Of a stretch of 64,000 bases of DNA, positions 22,491 through 34,500 are shown piece after piece. Under the pieces are notes generated by a model. That model was not told the origin of the DNA. It made no database searches and saw only the letters and a list, made by a program, of their open reading frames with translations. The stretch is from Archivesica marissinica (Eukaryota; Mollusca; Bivalvia; Venerida; Vesicomyidae): positions 84,371,791 to 84,435,790 of the forward strand of contig CM026386.1 in assembly GCA_014843695.1 (NCBI GenBank), read 5' to 3'. Position 1 is the stretch's first letter, and every line of letters starts with the position of its first letter. The translations under genes and the position numbers were made by a program.

Positions 22491-25400
22491 TGTTGTATAG
22501 GTTATAATGTTGTATAGGTTATAATGTTGTATAGGGTTATAATGTTGTATAGGGTTATAATGTTGTATAGGTTATAATGTTGTATAGGTTATAATGTTGT
22601 ATAGGGTTATAATGTTGTATAGTGTTATAATGTTGTATAGGATTATAATATTGTATAGGTTATAATGTTGTATAGGTTATAATGTTGTATAGGATTATAA
22701 TGTTGTATAGGTTATAATGTTGTATAGGTTATAATATTGTATAGGGTTATAATGTTGTATAGGTTATAATGTTGTATAGGGTTATAATGTTGTATAGGTT
22801 ATAATGTTGTATAGGTTATAATGTTGTATAGGTTATAATGTTGTATAGGTTATAATGTTGTATAGGGTTATAATGTTGTATAATAATGTTGTATAGGGTT
22901 ATAATGTTGTATAGGTTATAATGTTGTATAGGGTTATACTGTTATATAGGTTATAATGTTGTATAGTGTTGTACTGTTGTATAGGATAATGTTGTATAGG
23001 GTTATAATGTTGTATAGGTTATAATGTTGTATAAGGTTATAATGTTGTATAGGATTATAATGTTGTATAGGGTTGTACTGTTGTATAGGTTATAATGTTG
23101 TATAGGATTATAATGTTGTATAGGGTTATAATGTTGTATAGGATTATAATGTTGTATAGGGTTGTACTGTTGTATAGGGTTATGATGTTGTATAGGGTTA
23201 TAATGTTGTATAGGGTTATAATGTTGTATAGGATTATAATGTTGTATAGGGTTATAATGTTGTATAGGGTTGTACTGTTGTATAGGTTATAATATTGTAT
23301 AGGATAATGTTGTATAGGTTATAATGTTGTATAGGGTTATAATGTTGTATAGGGTTATAATGTTGTATAGGGTTATAATGTTGTATAGGTTATAATGTTG
23401 TATAGGGTTGTACTGTTGTATAGGGTTATAATGTTGTATAGGATTATAATGTTGTATAGGGTTATAATGTTGTATAGGGTTGTACTGTTGTATAGGTTAT
23501 AATATTGTATAGGATAATGTTGTATAGGTTATAATGTTGTATAGGGTTATAATGTTGTATAGGGTTATAATGTTGTATAGGTTATAATGTTGTATAGGGT
23601 TATAATGTTGTATAGGTTTGTACTGTTGTATAGTGTTGTACTGTTGTATAGGTTATAATGTTGTATAGGGTTATAATGTTGTATAGGGTTATAATGTTGT
23701 ATAGGTTATAATGTTGTATAGGTTATAATGTTGTATAGGGTTATAATGTTGTATAGGATAATGTTGTATAGGTTATAATGTTGTATAGGTTATAATGTTG
23801 TATAGGGTTATAATGTTGTATAGGGTTATAATGTTGTATAGGTTATAATGTTGTATAGGTTATAATGTTGTATAGGTTATAATGTTGTATAGGGTTATAA
23901 TGTTGTATAAGTTATAATGTTGTATAGGTTATAATGTTGTATAGGGTTATAATGTTGTATAGGGTTATAATGTTGTATAGGTTATAATGTTGTATAGGTT
24001 ATAATGTTGTATAGGGTTATAATGTTGTATAGGTTATAATGTTGTATAGGTTATAATGTTGTATAGGGTTAATGTTGTATAGGTTATAATGTTGTATAGG
24101 ATAATGTTGTATAGGGTTATAATGTGTATGTATAATGTTGTTAGGATAATGTTGTATAGGTTATAATGTTGTATAGGTTATAATGTTGTATAGGTTATAA
24201 TGTTGTATAGGTTATAATGTTGTATAGGTTATAATGTTGTATAGGGTTATAATGTTGTATAGGGTTATAATGTTGTATAGGGTTGTACTGTTGTATAGGG
24301 TTATAATGTTGTATAGGGTTATAATGTTGTATAGGGTTATAATGTTGTATAGGATTATAATGTTGTATAGGGTTATAATGTTGTATAGGGTTGTACTGTT
24401 GTATAGGGTTGTACTGTTGTATAGGATTGTACTGTTGTATAGGGTTGTACTGTTGTATGGGTTATAATGTTGTATAGGTTATAATGTTGTATAGGATAAT
24501 GTTGTATAGGTTATAATGTTGTATAGGTTATAATGTTGTATAGGGTTATAATGTTGTATAGGGTTATAATGTTGTATAGGGTTGTACTGTTGTATAGGAT
24601 TATAATGTTGTATAGGTTATAATGTTGTATAGGATTATAATGTTGTATAGGTTATAATGTTGTATAGGATTATAATGTTGTATAGGGTTATAATGTTGTA
24701 TAGGTTATAATGTTGTATAGGTTATAATGTTGTATATGATAATGTTGTATAGGTTATAATGTTGTATAGGATTATAATGTTGTATAGGTTATAATGTTGT
24801 ATAGGGTTATAATGTTGTATAGGATTATAATGTTGTATAGGTTATAATGTTGTATAGGGTTATAATGTTGTATAGGATAATGTTGTATAGGTTATAATGT
24901 TGTATAGGGTTATAATGTTGTATAGGGTTATAATGTTGTATAGGATAATGTTGTATAGGGTTATAATGTTGTATCGGGTTATAAAGTTGTATAGGGTTAT
25001 AATGTTGTATAGGATAATGTTGTATAGGGTTATAATGTTGTAAAGGTTATAATGTTGTATAGGATAATGTTGTATAGGTTATAATGTTGTATAGGTTATA
25101 ATGTTGTATAGGGTTAATGTTGTAAAGGTATAATGTTGTATAGGATAATGTTGTATAGGGTTATAATGTTGTATCGGGTTAATGTTGTATAGGTTATAAT
25201 GTGTATAGGTAATGTTGTATAGGTTATAATGTTGTATAGGATAATGGTATAGGTAATGTGTATAGGATAATGTTGTATAGGGTTATAATGTTGTATAGGT
25301 ATAATGTTGTATAGGGTTATAATGTTGTATAGGTTATAATGTTGTATAGGGTTATAATGTTGTATAGGGTTATAATGTTGTATAGGTTATAATGTTGTAT

Positions 25401-26863
25401 AGGATGTTGTATAGGGTTATAATGTTGTATAGGTTATAATGTTGTATAGGGTTATAATGTTGTATAGGATAATGTTGTATAGGTTATAATGTTGTATAGG
25501 TTATAATGTTGTATAGGGTTATAATGTTGTATAGGGTTATATGTTGTATAGGTTATAATGTTGTATAGGTTATAATGTTGTATAGGATAATGTTGTATAG
25601 GGTAATAATGTTGTATAGGTATAATGTTGTATAAGTTATAAGTTGTATGGATAATGTTGTATAGGGTTATAATGTGTATAGGGTTATAATGTTGTATAGG
25701 TTATAATGTTGTATAGGTTATAATGTTGTATAGGTTATAATGTTGTATAGGATGTTGTATAGGGTTATAATGTTGTATAGGATAATGTTGTATAGGTTAT
25801 AATGTTGTATAGGGTTATAATGTTGTATAGGTTATAATGTTGTATAGGGTTATAATGTTTTATAGGATTATAATGTTGTATAGGTTATAATGTTGTATAG
25901 GATAATGTTGTATAGGGTTATAATGTTGTATAGGGTTATAATGTTGTATAGGGTTATAATGTTGTATAGGTTATAATGTTGTATAGGGTTATAATGTTGT
26001 ATAGGGTTATAATGTTGTATAGGTTATAATGTTGTATAGGATAATGTTGTATAGGGTTATAATGTTGTATAGGGTTGTACTGTTGTATAGGTTATAATGT
26101 TGTATAGGGTTATAATGTTGTATAGGTTATAATGTTGTATAGGATAATGTTGTATAGGGTTATAATGTTGTATAGGGTTGTAATGTTGTATAGGGTTATA
26201 ATGTTGTATAGGTTATAATGTTGTATAGGGTTATAATGTTGTATAGGATAATGTTGTATAGGGTTATAATGTTGTATAGGTTATAATGTTGTATAGGTTA
26301 TAATGTTGTATAGGGTTATAATGTTGTATAGGTTATAATGTTTTATAGGATTATAATGTTGTATAGGGTTGTAATGTTGTATAGGATAATGTTGTATAGG
26401 GTTATAATGTTGTATAGGGTTGTACTGTTGTATAGGTTATAATGTTGTATAGGGTTATAATGTTGTATAGGGTTATAATGTTGTATAGGATAATGTTGTA
26501 TAGGGTTATAATGTTGTATAGGTTATAATGTTGTATAGGGTTATAATGTTGTATAGGATTATAATGTTGTATGGGTTATAATGTTGTATAGGTTATAATG
26601 TTGTATAGGATAATGTTGTATTGGTTATAATGTTGTATAGGGTTATGATGTTGTATAGGGTTATAATGTTGTATAGGATTATAATGTTGTATGGGTTATA
26701 ATGTTGTATAGGTTATAATGTTGTATAGGGTTATGATGTTGTATAGGGTTATAATGTTGTATAGGATTATAATGTTGTATGGGTTATAATGTTGTATAGG
26801 GTTATAATGTTGTATAGGTTATAATGTTGTATAGGATAATGTTGTATAGGGTTATAATGTTGT
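22490..26863. repeat. 18-19-bp satellite-like array running into the N gap
   Basis: More than 230 units of GTTATAATGTTGTATAGG with one-base variants and occasional GTTGTACTGTTGTATAGG or truncated units. The array is unfinished at the gap, so its true length is unknown. Confidence 0.95.
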
Positions 26864-27863
26864 NNNNNNNNNNNNNNNNNNNNNNNNNNNNNNNNNNNNN
26901 NNNNNNNNNNNNNNNNNNNNNNNNNNNNNNNNNNNNNNNNNNNNNNNNNNNNNNNNNNNNNNNNNNNNNNNNNNNNNNNNNNNNNNNNNNNNNNNNNNNN
27001 NNNNNNNNNNNNNNNNNNNNNNNNNNNNNNNNNNNNNNNNNNNNNNNNNNNNNNNNNNNNNNNNNNNNNNNNNNNNNNNNNNNNNNNNNNNNNNNNNNNN
27101 NNNNNNNNNNNNNNNNNNNNNNNNNNNNNNNNNNNNNNNNNNNNNNNNNNNNNNNNNNNNNNNNNNNNNNNNNNNNNNNNNNNNNNNNNNNNNNNNNNNN
27201 NNNNNNNNNNNNNNNNNNNNNNNNNNNNNNNNNNNNNNNNNNNNNNNNNNNNNNNNNNNNNNNNNNNNNNNNNNNNNNNNNNNNNNNNNNNNNNNNNNNN
27301 NNNNNNNNNNNNNNNNNNNNNNNNNNNNNNNNNNNNNNNNNNNNNNNNNNNNNNNNNNNNNNNNNNNNNNNNNNNNNNNNNNNNNNNNNNNNNNNNNNNN
27401 NNNNNNNNNNNNNNNNNNNNNNNNNNNNNNNNNNNNNNNNNNNNNNNNNNNNNNNNNNNNNNNNNNNNNNNNNNNNNNNNNNNNNNNNNNNNNNNNNNNN
27501 NNNNNNNNNNNNNNNNNNNNNNNNNNNNNNNNNNNNNNNNNNNNNNNNNNNNNNNNNNNNNNNNNNNNNNNNNNNNNNNNNNNNNNNNNNNNNNNNNNNN
27601 NNNNNNNNNNNNNNNNNNNNNNNNNNNNNNNNNNNNNNNNNNNNNNNNNNNNNNNNNNNNNNNNNNNNNNNNNNNNNNNNNNNNNNNNNNNNNNNNNNNN
27701 NNNNNNNNNNNNNNNNNNNNNNNNNNNNNNNNNNNNNNNNNNNNNNNNNNNNNNNNNNNNNNNNNNNNNNNNNNNNNNNNNNNNNNNNNNNNNNNNNNNN
27801 NNNNNNNNNNNNNNNNNNNNNNNNNNNNNNNNNNNNNNNNNNNNNNNNNNNNNNNNNNNNNNN
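26864..27863. other. Assembly gap, exactly 1000 N
   Basis: The run of N is exactly 1000 long, the size of a placeholder. It is flanked by two unrelated arrays (18 bp left, 41 bp right). The frames spanning it are meaningless. Confidence 0.99.
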
Positions 27864-28405
27864 TCCACCAATAAGCATTATATAATACAAGAATTACTCA
27901 CTTATCCACCAATAAGCATTATATAATACTAGAATTACTCACTTATCCACCAATAAACATTATATAATACAAGAATTACTCACTTATCCACCAATAAGCA
28001 TTATATAATGCAGGAATTACTCACTTATCCACCAATAAGCATTATATAATGCAGGAATTACTCACTTATCCACCAATAAACATTATATAATGCAGGAATT
28101 ACTCACTTATCCACCAATAAGCATTATATAATACAAGAATTACTCACTTATCCACCAATAAACATTATATAATGCAAGAATTACTCACTTATCCACCAAT
28201 AAGCATTATATAATACAAGAATTACTCACTTATCCACCAATAAACATTATATAATACAATAATTACTCACTTATCCACCAATAAGCATTATATAATGCAG
28301 GAATTACTCACTTATCCACCAATAAGCATTATATAATACAAGAATTACTCACTTATCCACCAATAAGCATTATATAATACAAGAATTACTCACTTATCCA
28401 CCAAG
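27864..28405. repeat. 41-bp minisatellite derived from the donor of the last vWA exon, about 13 copies
   Basis: On the minus strand each unit reads TTGGTGGATAA|GTGAGTAATT, then an AT-rich stretch ending ATAATGCTTA. The vWA exon at 28394-28505 ends with the same TTGGTGGATAA|GTGAGTAATT, so every unit repeats the last 11 exon bases and the donor. Confidence 0.9.
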
Positions 28406-28505
28406 TTCCAGAAGAATGACTTGAGTATATCATAGTCTCTCGCATCAATGCTGGCTGTAGCATCAATCACAAATATCAGGTCCATTGGTACATCACATTT
28501 GTTCT
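28394..28505 (-). CDS. vWA D, first exon (MIDAS exon)
   Basis: Encodes NKCDVPMDLIFVIDATASID and RDYDILKSFFWNLVD, plus two bases. Donor GTGAGT, acceptor TTTCTAG, phase 1 at the start. It has the same 112-bp length and phases as the first exon of domain A, showing tandem domain duplication. DATAS occupies the MIDAS position. The rest of domain D is missing; the next sequence is the array and the gap. Confidence 0.8.
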
Positions 28506-31500
28506 CTAGAAACAGCACAGACTGATAGTTGTTTTCACTAAAATTCTGATCTTTCTATTTTATTTAACCCATTTCATTCTGGATACATTTAAAGGCTTTT
28601 GCAAAAACATAGATCCAGATCAGCCGGAGCGTGATGCTGCGTGCTGATCAGGATCTATGTTGTTTGCTACATAGCTAAGTATCTTAACAAGATCATCTGA
28701 ATAGAAAACAGCATAGAGCCTGATTAGATGGCACGTTCCATGGCGGCTGAACTGGCTCTATGTTAGTAACTTCTTTGCAAATACTGTTTGAACGGTATCC
28801 AGAATGAAACGGGTTAATAAGCTTACAATAAGTTGAACACCTCTGATATGAAGACTAATTTTTGGTACCAAATTATATTATAAAAGGTGTGATTCAGAAT
28901 ATAGATATTGTTTGAAGAAATTGTAGAAGCCCATAATATAGCAGACTATAATTGAGTAACGTTTCTGGACTGGTAATCCAGGGATCGCAGGTTTGATCCC
29001 CTGTCTGACACTAATAAAATTAACAGTCTTTCAGATAGGACTTTAAACCAAGGTCTCGTGTTGGTGGTTTACACTGTGCACGGAATAGGACCAGAGGAGA
29101 CTCTAGAATGGGTCTCTGTCTGTATCATTGCATTATCCTCCACAAATCTAAAATGACTAATCTCTTCAGGAGGCGTCGCTCATATGGGCAACCGTTAGCG
29201 ATGATAAATAAATGTAAAATACACATACAATGAGAAAATTAGAGAATTGTCATGTAAGACCTGAACCGGTAAGACATAAATTAGTGTACTATTTACTGGT
29301 CAATTGGTGTACTATTTACTGGACTATTAGTGCACTATTTACTGGTCAATTAGTGTACTATTTACTGGTCAATTAGTGTACTATTTACTGGTCAATTAGT
29401 GTACTATTTACTGGTCAATTAGTGTACTATTTACTGGTCAATTAGTGTACTATTTACTGGTCAATTAGTGTAATATTTACTGGACTATTAGTGCACTATT
29501 TACTAGTCAATTGGTGTACTATTTACTGGTCAATTAGTGTACTATTTACTGGTCAATTAGTGTATTATTTACTGGTCAATTAGTGTATTATTTACTGGTC
29601 AATTAGTGTACTATTTACTGGGCGATTAGTGTACTATTTACTGGTCAATTAGTGTACTATTTACTGCGATCCCTGGGTTACCAGTCCAGCGTGCTACCAC
29701 TGGACTACAGATTCATCTGTTCACTATTAACAATACTATAGTGTTAACTCCATGTGAGTTGTACCCAGAATGCAACACTCCATAAATGTTGTTTTTACTT
29801 TGAGCTATGAGGATTAGCCCCGAGGATTTAGCCCGTTTATTTATCATAATATAATTAACAAATACATATGTTAACATATCTTATAAAATACATTTAAATT
29901 CTAGGCCATACATTATTATATAGTATTTACACATGCATCATTTTTATAATTTATAGAAAGAAGGAATTTTAGGTCTAAAAGTGAAGATAGCAGGAGAGGA
30001 GTTGAACATTCCAATCCAGAATACAAACATTCTTACAATACAAGTAACCTTATAATATTGCTGTTACATGCTTGTCATATTCTTTAATCTGTCAGAATCA
30101 ATTGATCCCACTTTCTATTGTGAGCTTCTAGTTTATTTTTAATAAAGACTATAATTATGTTCTTAAACATTTCTTCTTTCTTTCAAATATCGAATAGAGA
30201 TTATGCAGTTTTTTATATTTTGCTTTTGGTTTAAACAATATTTATTGCAAAACATAAATCAAATATAACTACAACGACATACATAAAACATAATTAAAAG
30301 TATCAAGTAGTAAGCTAAATGTAGCTTTTATAAAACGTTTTCCTTATATTGCTAAAAAATAATATCACTCTGTAAACATACCCATAATGCAAAAGTAAGT
30401 AAACATATCCAAATGCAGCAATCAATTAACTTGCATGTACCTGGAATGCAGCAATCCATTAACTTACCTGGAATGCAGCAATCCATTAACTTACCTGGAA
30501 TGCAGCAATCAATTAACGTACCTGGAATGCAGCAATCCATTAACTTACCTGGAATGCAGCAATCCATTAACTTACCTGGAATGCAGCAATCCATTAACTT
30601 ACCTGGAATGCAGCAATCAATTAACTTACCTGGAATGCAGCAATCAATTAACTTACATGGAATGCAGCAATCCATTAACTTACCTGGAATGCAGCAATCA
30701 ATTAACTTACCTGGAATGCAGCAATCAATTAACTTACCTGGAATGCAGCAATCAATTAACTTACCTGGAATGCAGTAATCAGTAAAATTACCCAGAATGC
30801 AGCAGTCAGATGACCTACCCAGAATGCAGTAAGTAAACCTACCCAGATTATGGTAGTCAATAATCTTACCCAGAATTTGCAGCAAAAATGCAGTATTCAT
30901 TAAACTTACCCAGAATGCAGTCGTTTTCAGATGTTTTACCCGTTGCATCAGTTAACGAGTCATCTGGGCAGGACTGACAGGTATAGCTAGAATATTTATC
31001 CCTGTAAGTGTCTTTTGCACATTCATCACATCTACCATCAGCACCTACATCAAAACCACTATCACACGGCTCTGAAACAACACCAGTGTGTGTTAGCTTG
31101 CTATTCTTGGTATAATTATAGACTGAACGCGTATTAGCCCGGAACCTGCAGATCACACAACCAGTCACTTTTGCAAACAGCATAGAGCCAGCAGATCAGA
31201 CGGCACAAAACGTGACATCTGATCAGACTCTATGCTGCTTGCTATCCGGATAGTGGAGCTAAAACATTTATCTGAATAACAAACAACATAGATCCTGATC
31301 AGAATCTATATTGTTTGCACATTCCGTCAAATTTATTTGACAGGTTAAACAGTGTTGGTCTCTTCGGGCACATTTTTTTCTTCATATGAAAAATGATCTA
31401 TATTGCAAAGGAAAATTTATCATAGTATTGCCACAGGCACAAGAGTGACAACACACAAATAAAATTATGTGTGCCCTATGGTCTTATAGTAAGTAATATG

Positions 31501-34500
31501 GCATATGTGTCTTGTGTCTGTGAGTATTTCTAACATAAACCATTACGAAATTATTGCTAGTTTCGTAAACAAATATACAGAAAGAGTCGAAATTTAAAAA
31601 CATACATTACGCACAAACAAGCTTATTTGAGGACAGATCATTAAATTTAAACACGTTGGGACTTTAACAGGTCAAACACACCAAGTGTACACCATTGTCT
31701 TGTGATTGAAATTCGGGTGAGTATCTGTAGACCATAACAACACCAACAGTATGTCCAGCAGACAGTACTTTAAACAAATATCCAAATCTGTCCAGCTCCT
31801 TTATTGTGTTGTTCAGATCTAGTTCATAGACAGAGCAGACAGTACTTTAAACAAATATCCAAATCTGTCCAGTTCCTTTATTGTGTTGTTCAGATCTATT
31901 TCATAGACATAGCACACAGTACTTTAAACAAATATCCAAATCTGTCCAGTTCCTTTATTGTGCTGTTCAGATCTATTTCATAGACAGAGCAGACAGTACT
32001 TTAAACAAATATCCAAATATGTCCAGCTCCTTTATTGTGTTGTTCAGATCTATTTCATAGACAATGCAATACTATTCTGGTAATAATATATGTTACAAGT
32101 TAAATTAAGAGCATATACTATTTTATTAAAATGAAATTGTATTAATATGAAATAGGCACTACCTATTAACAGGGAAAGCCAAAATCGAGTAGTGAACTAG
32201 ACATCATAGGAGGAATATGAGTATATCCCCACAAGGAAGGGAGATAACTAGAGTAATGACAGCGATTGTGCTTAATATTTGCAAACATCTCAGGCTTGGT
32301 ACCACTATAATTTCTACTGTTATGTATGGGACTTGGTACCACTATGATTCCTACTGTTATGCATGGGACTTGGTACCACTATGATTCCTACTGTTATGTA
32401 TGGGACTTGGTACCACTATGATTCCTACTGTTATGTATGGGACTTGGTACCTCTATGATTTCTACTGTTATGTATGGGACTTGGTACCACTATGATTCCT
32501 ACTGTTATGTATGGGACTTGGTACCACTATGATTCCTACTGTTATGCATGGGACTTGGTACCTCTATGATTTCTACTGTTATGTATGGGACTTGGTACCT
32601 CTATGATTCCTACTGTTATGTATGGGAGTTGGTACCACTATAATTTCTACTGTTATGTATGGGACTTGGTACCTCTATGATTTCTACTGTTATGTATGGG
32701 ACTTGGTACCTCTATGATTTCTACTGTTATGTATGGGACTTGGTACCACTATGATTTCTACTGTTATGTATGGGACTTGGTACCACTATGGTTTCTACTG
32801 TTATGTATGTGATTTGGTACCACTATGATTTCTACTGTTATGTATGGGACTTGGTACCTCTATGATTTCTACTGTTCTACTGTTATGTATGGGAGTTGGT
32901 ACCTCTATGATTCCTACTGTTATGTATATGACTTGGTACCTCTATGATTTCTACTGTTATGTATGGGACTTGGTACCACTATGGTTTCTACTGTTATGTA
33001 TGGGACTTGGTACCACTATGGTTTCTACTGTTATGTATGGGACTTGGTACCACTATGATTTCTACTGTTATGTATGGGACTTGGTAACTCTATGATTTCT
33101 ACTGTTATGTATGGGACTTGGTACCACTATGATTTCTACTGTTCTACTGTTATGTATATGACTTGGTACCTCTATGATTTCTACTGTTATGTATGGGACT
33201 TGGTACCACTATGGTTTCTACTGTTATGTATGGGACTTGGTACCACTATGGTTTCTACTGTTATGTATGGGACTTGGTACCACTATGGTTTATACTGTTA
33301 TGTATGGGACTTGGTACCACTATGATTTCTACTGTTATGTATGGGACTTGGTAACTCTATGATTTCTACTGTTATGTATGGGACTTGGTACCACTATGAT
33401 TTCTACTGTTCTACTGTTATGTATATGACTTGGTACCTCTATGATTTCTACTGTTATGTATGGGACTTGGTACCACTATGGTTTCTACTGTTATGTATGG
33501 GACTTCGTACCACTATGATTTCTACTGTTATGTATGGGACTTGGTACCTCTATGATTTCTACTGTTATGTATGGGACTTGGTACCTCTATGATTCCTACT
33601 GTTATGTATGGGAGTTGGTACCACTATGATTCCTACTGTTATGTATGGGAGTTGGTACCACTATAATTTCTACTGTTATGTATGGGACTTGGTACCTCTA
33701 TGATTTCTACTGTTATGTATGGGACTTGGTACCTCTATGATATCTACTGTTATGTATGGGAGTTGGTACCACTATGGTTTCTACTGTTATGTATGTGATT
33801 TGGTACCACTATGATTTCTACTGTTATGTATGGGACTTGGTACCACTATGATTTCTACTGTTATGTATGGGACTTGGTACCTCTATGATTTCTACTGTTC
33901 TACTGTTATGTATGGGAGTTGGTACCTCTATGATTCCTACTGTTATGTATATGACTTGGTACCTCTATGATTTCTACTGTTATGTATGGGACTTGGTACC
34001 ACTATGGTTTCTACTGTTATGTATGGGACTTGGTACCACTATGGTTTCTACTGTTATGTATGGGACTTGGTACCACTATGATTTCTACTGTTATGTATGG
34101 GACTTGGTACCACTATGATTTCTACTGTTATGTATGGGACTTGGTACCACTATGATTTCTACTGTTATGTATGGGACTTGGTACCTCTATGATTTCTACT
34201 GTTATGTATGGGACTTGGTACCACTATGATTTCTACTGTTATGTATGGGACTTGGTACCACTATGATTTCTACTGTTATGTATGGGACTTGGTACCACTA
34301 TGATTTCTACTGTTATGTATGGGACTTGGTACCACTATGGTTTCTACTGTTATGTATGGGACTTGGTACCACTATGATTTCTACTGTTATGTATGGGACT
34401 TGGTACCACTATGATTTCTACTGTTATGTATGGGACTTGGTACCACTATGGTTTCTACTGTTATGTATGGGACTTGGTACCACTATGATTTCTACTGTTA

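Noticed and set aside
26802..27890. Long frames across the N run
   Set aside because: They consist of undetermined bases.
20379..28405. CRISPR-like arrays
   Set aside because: Units are contiguous with no unique spacers, and the genome is eukaryotic.
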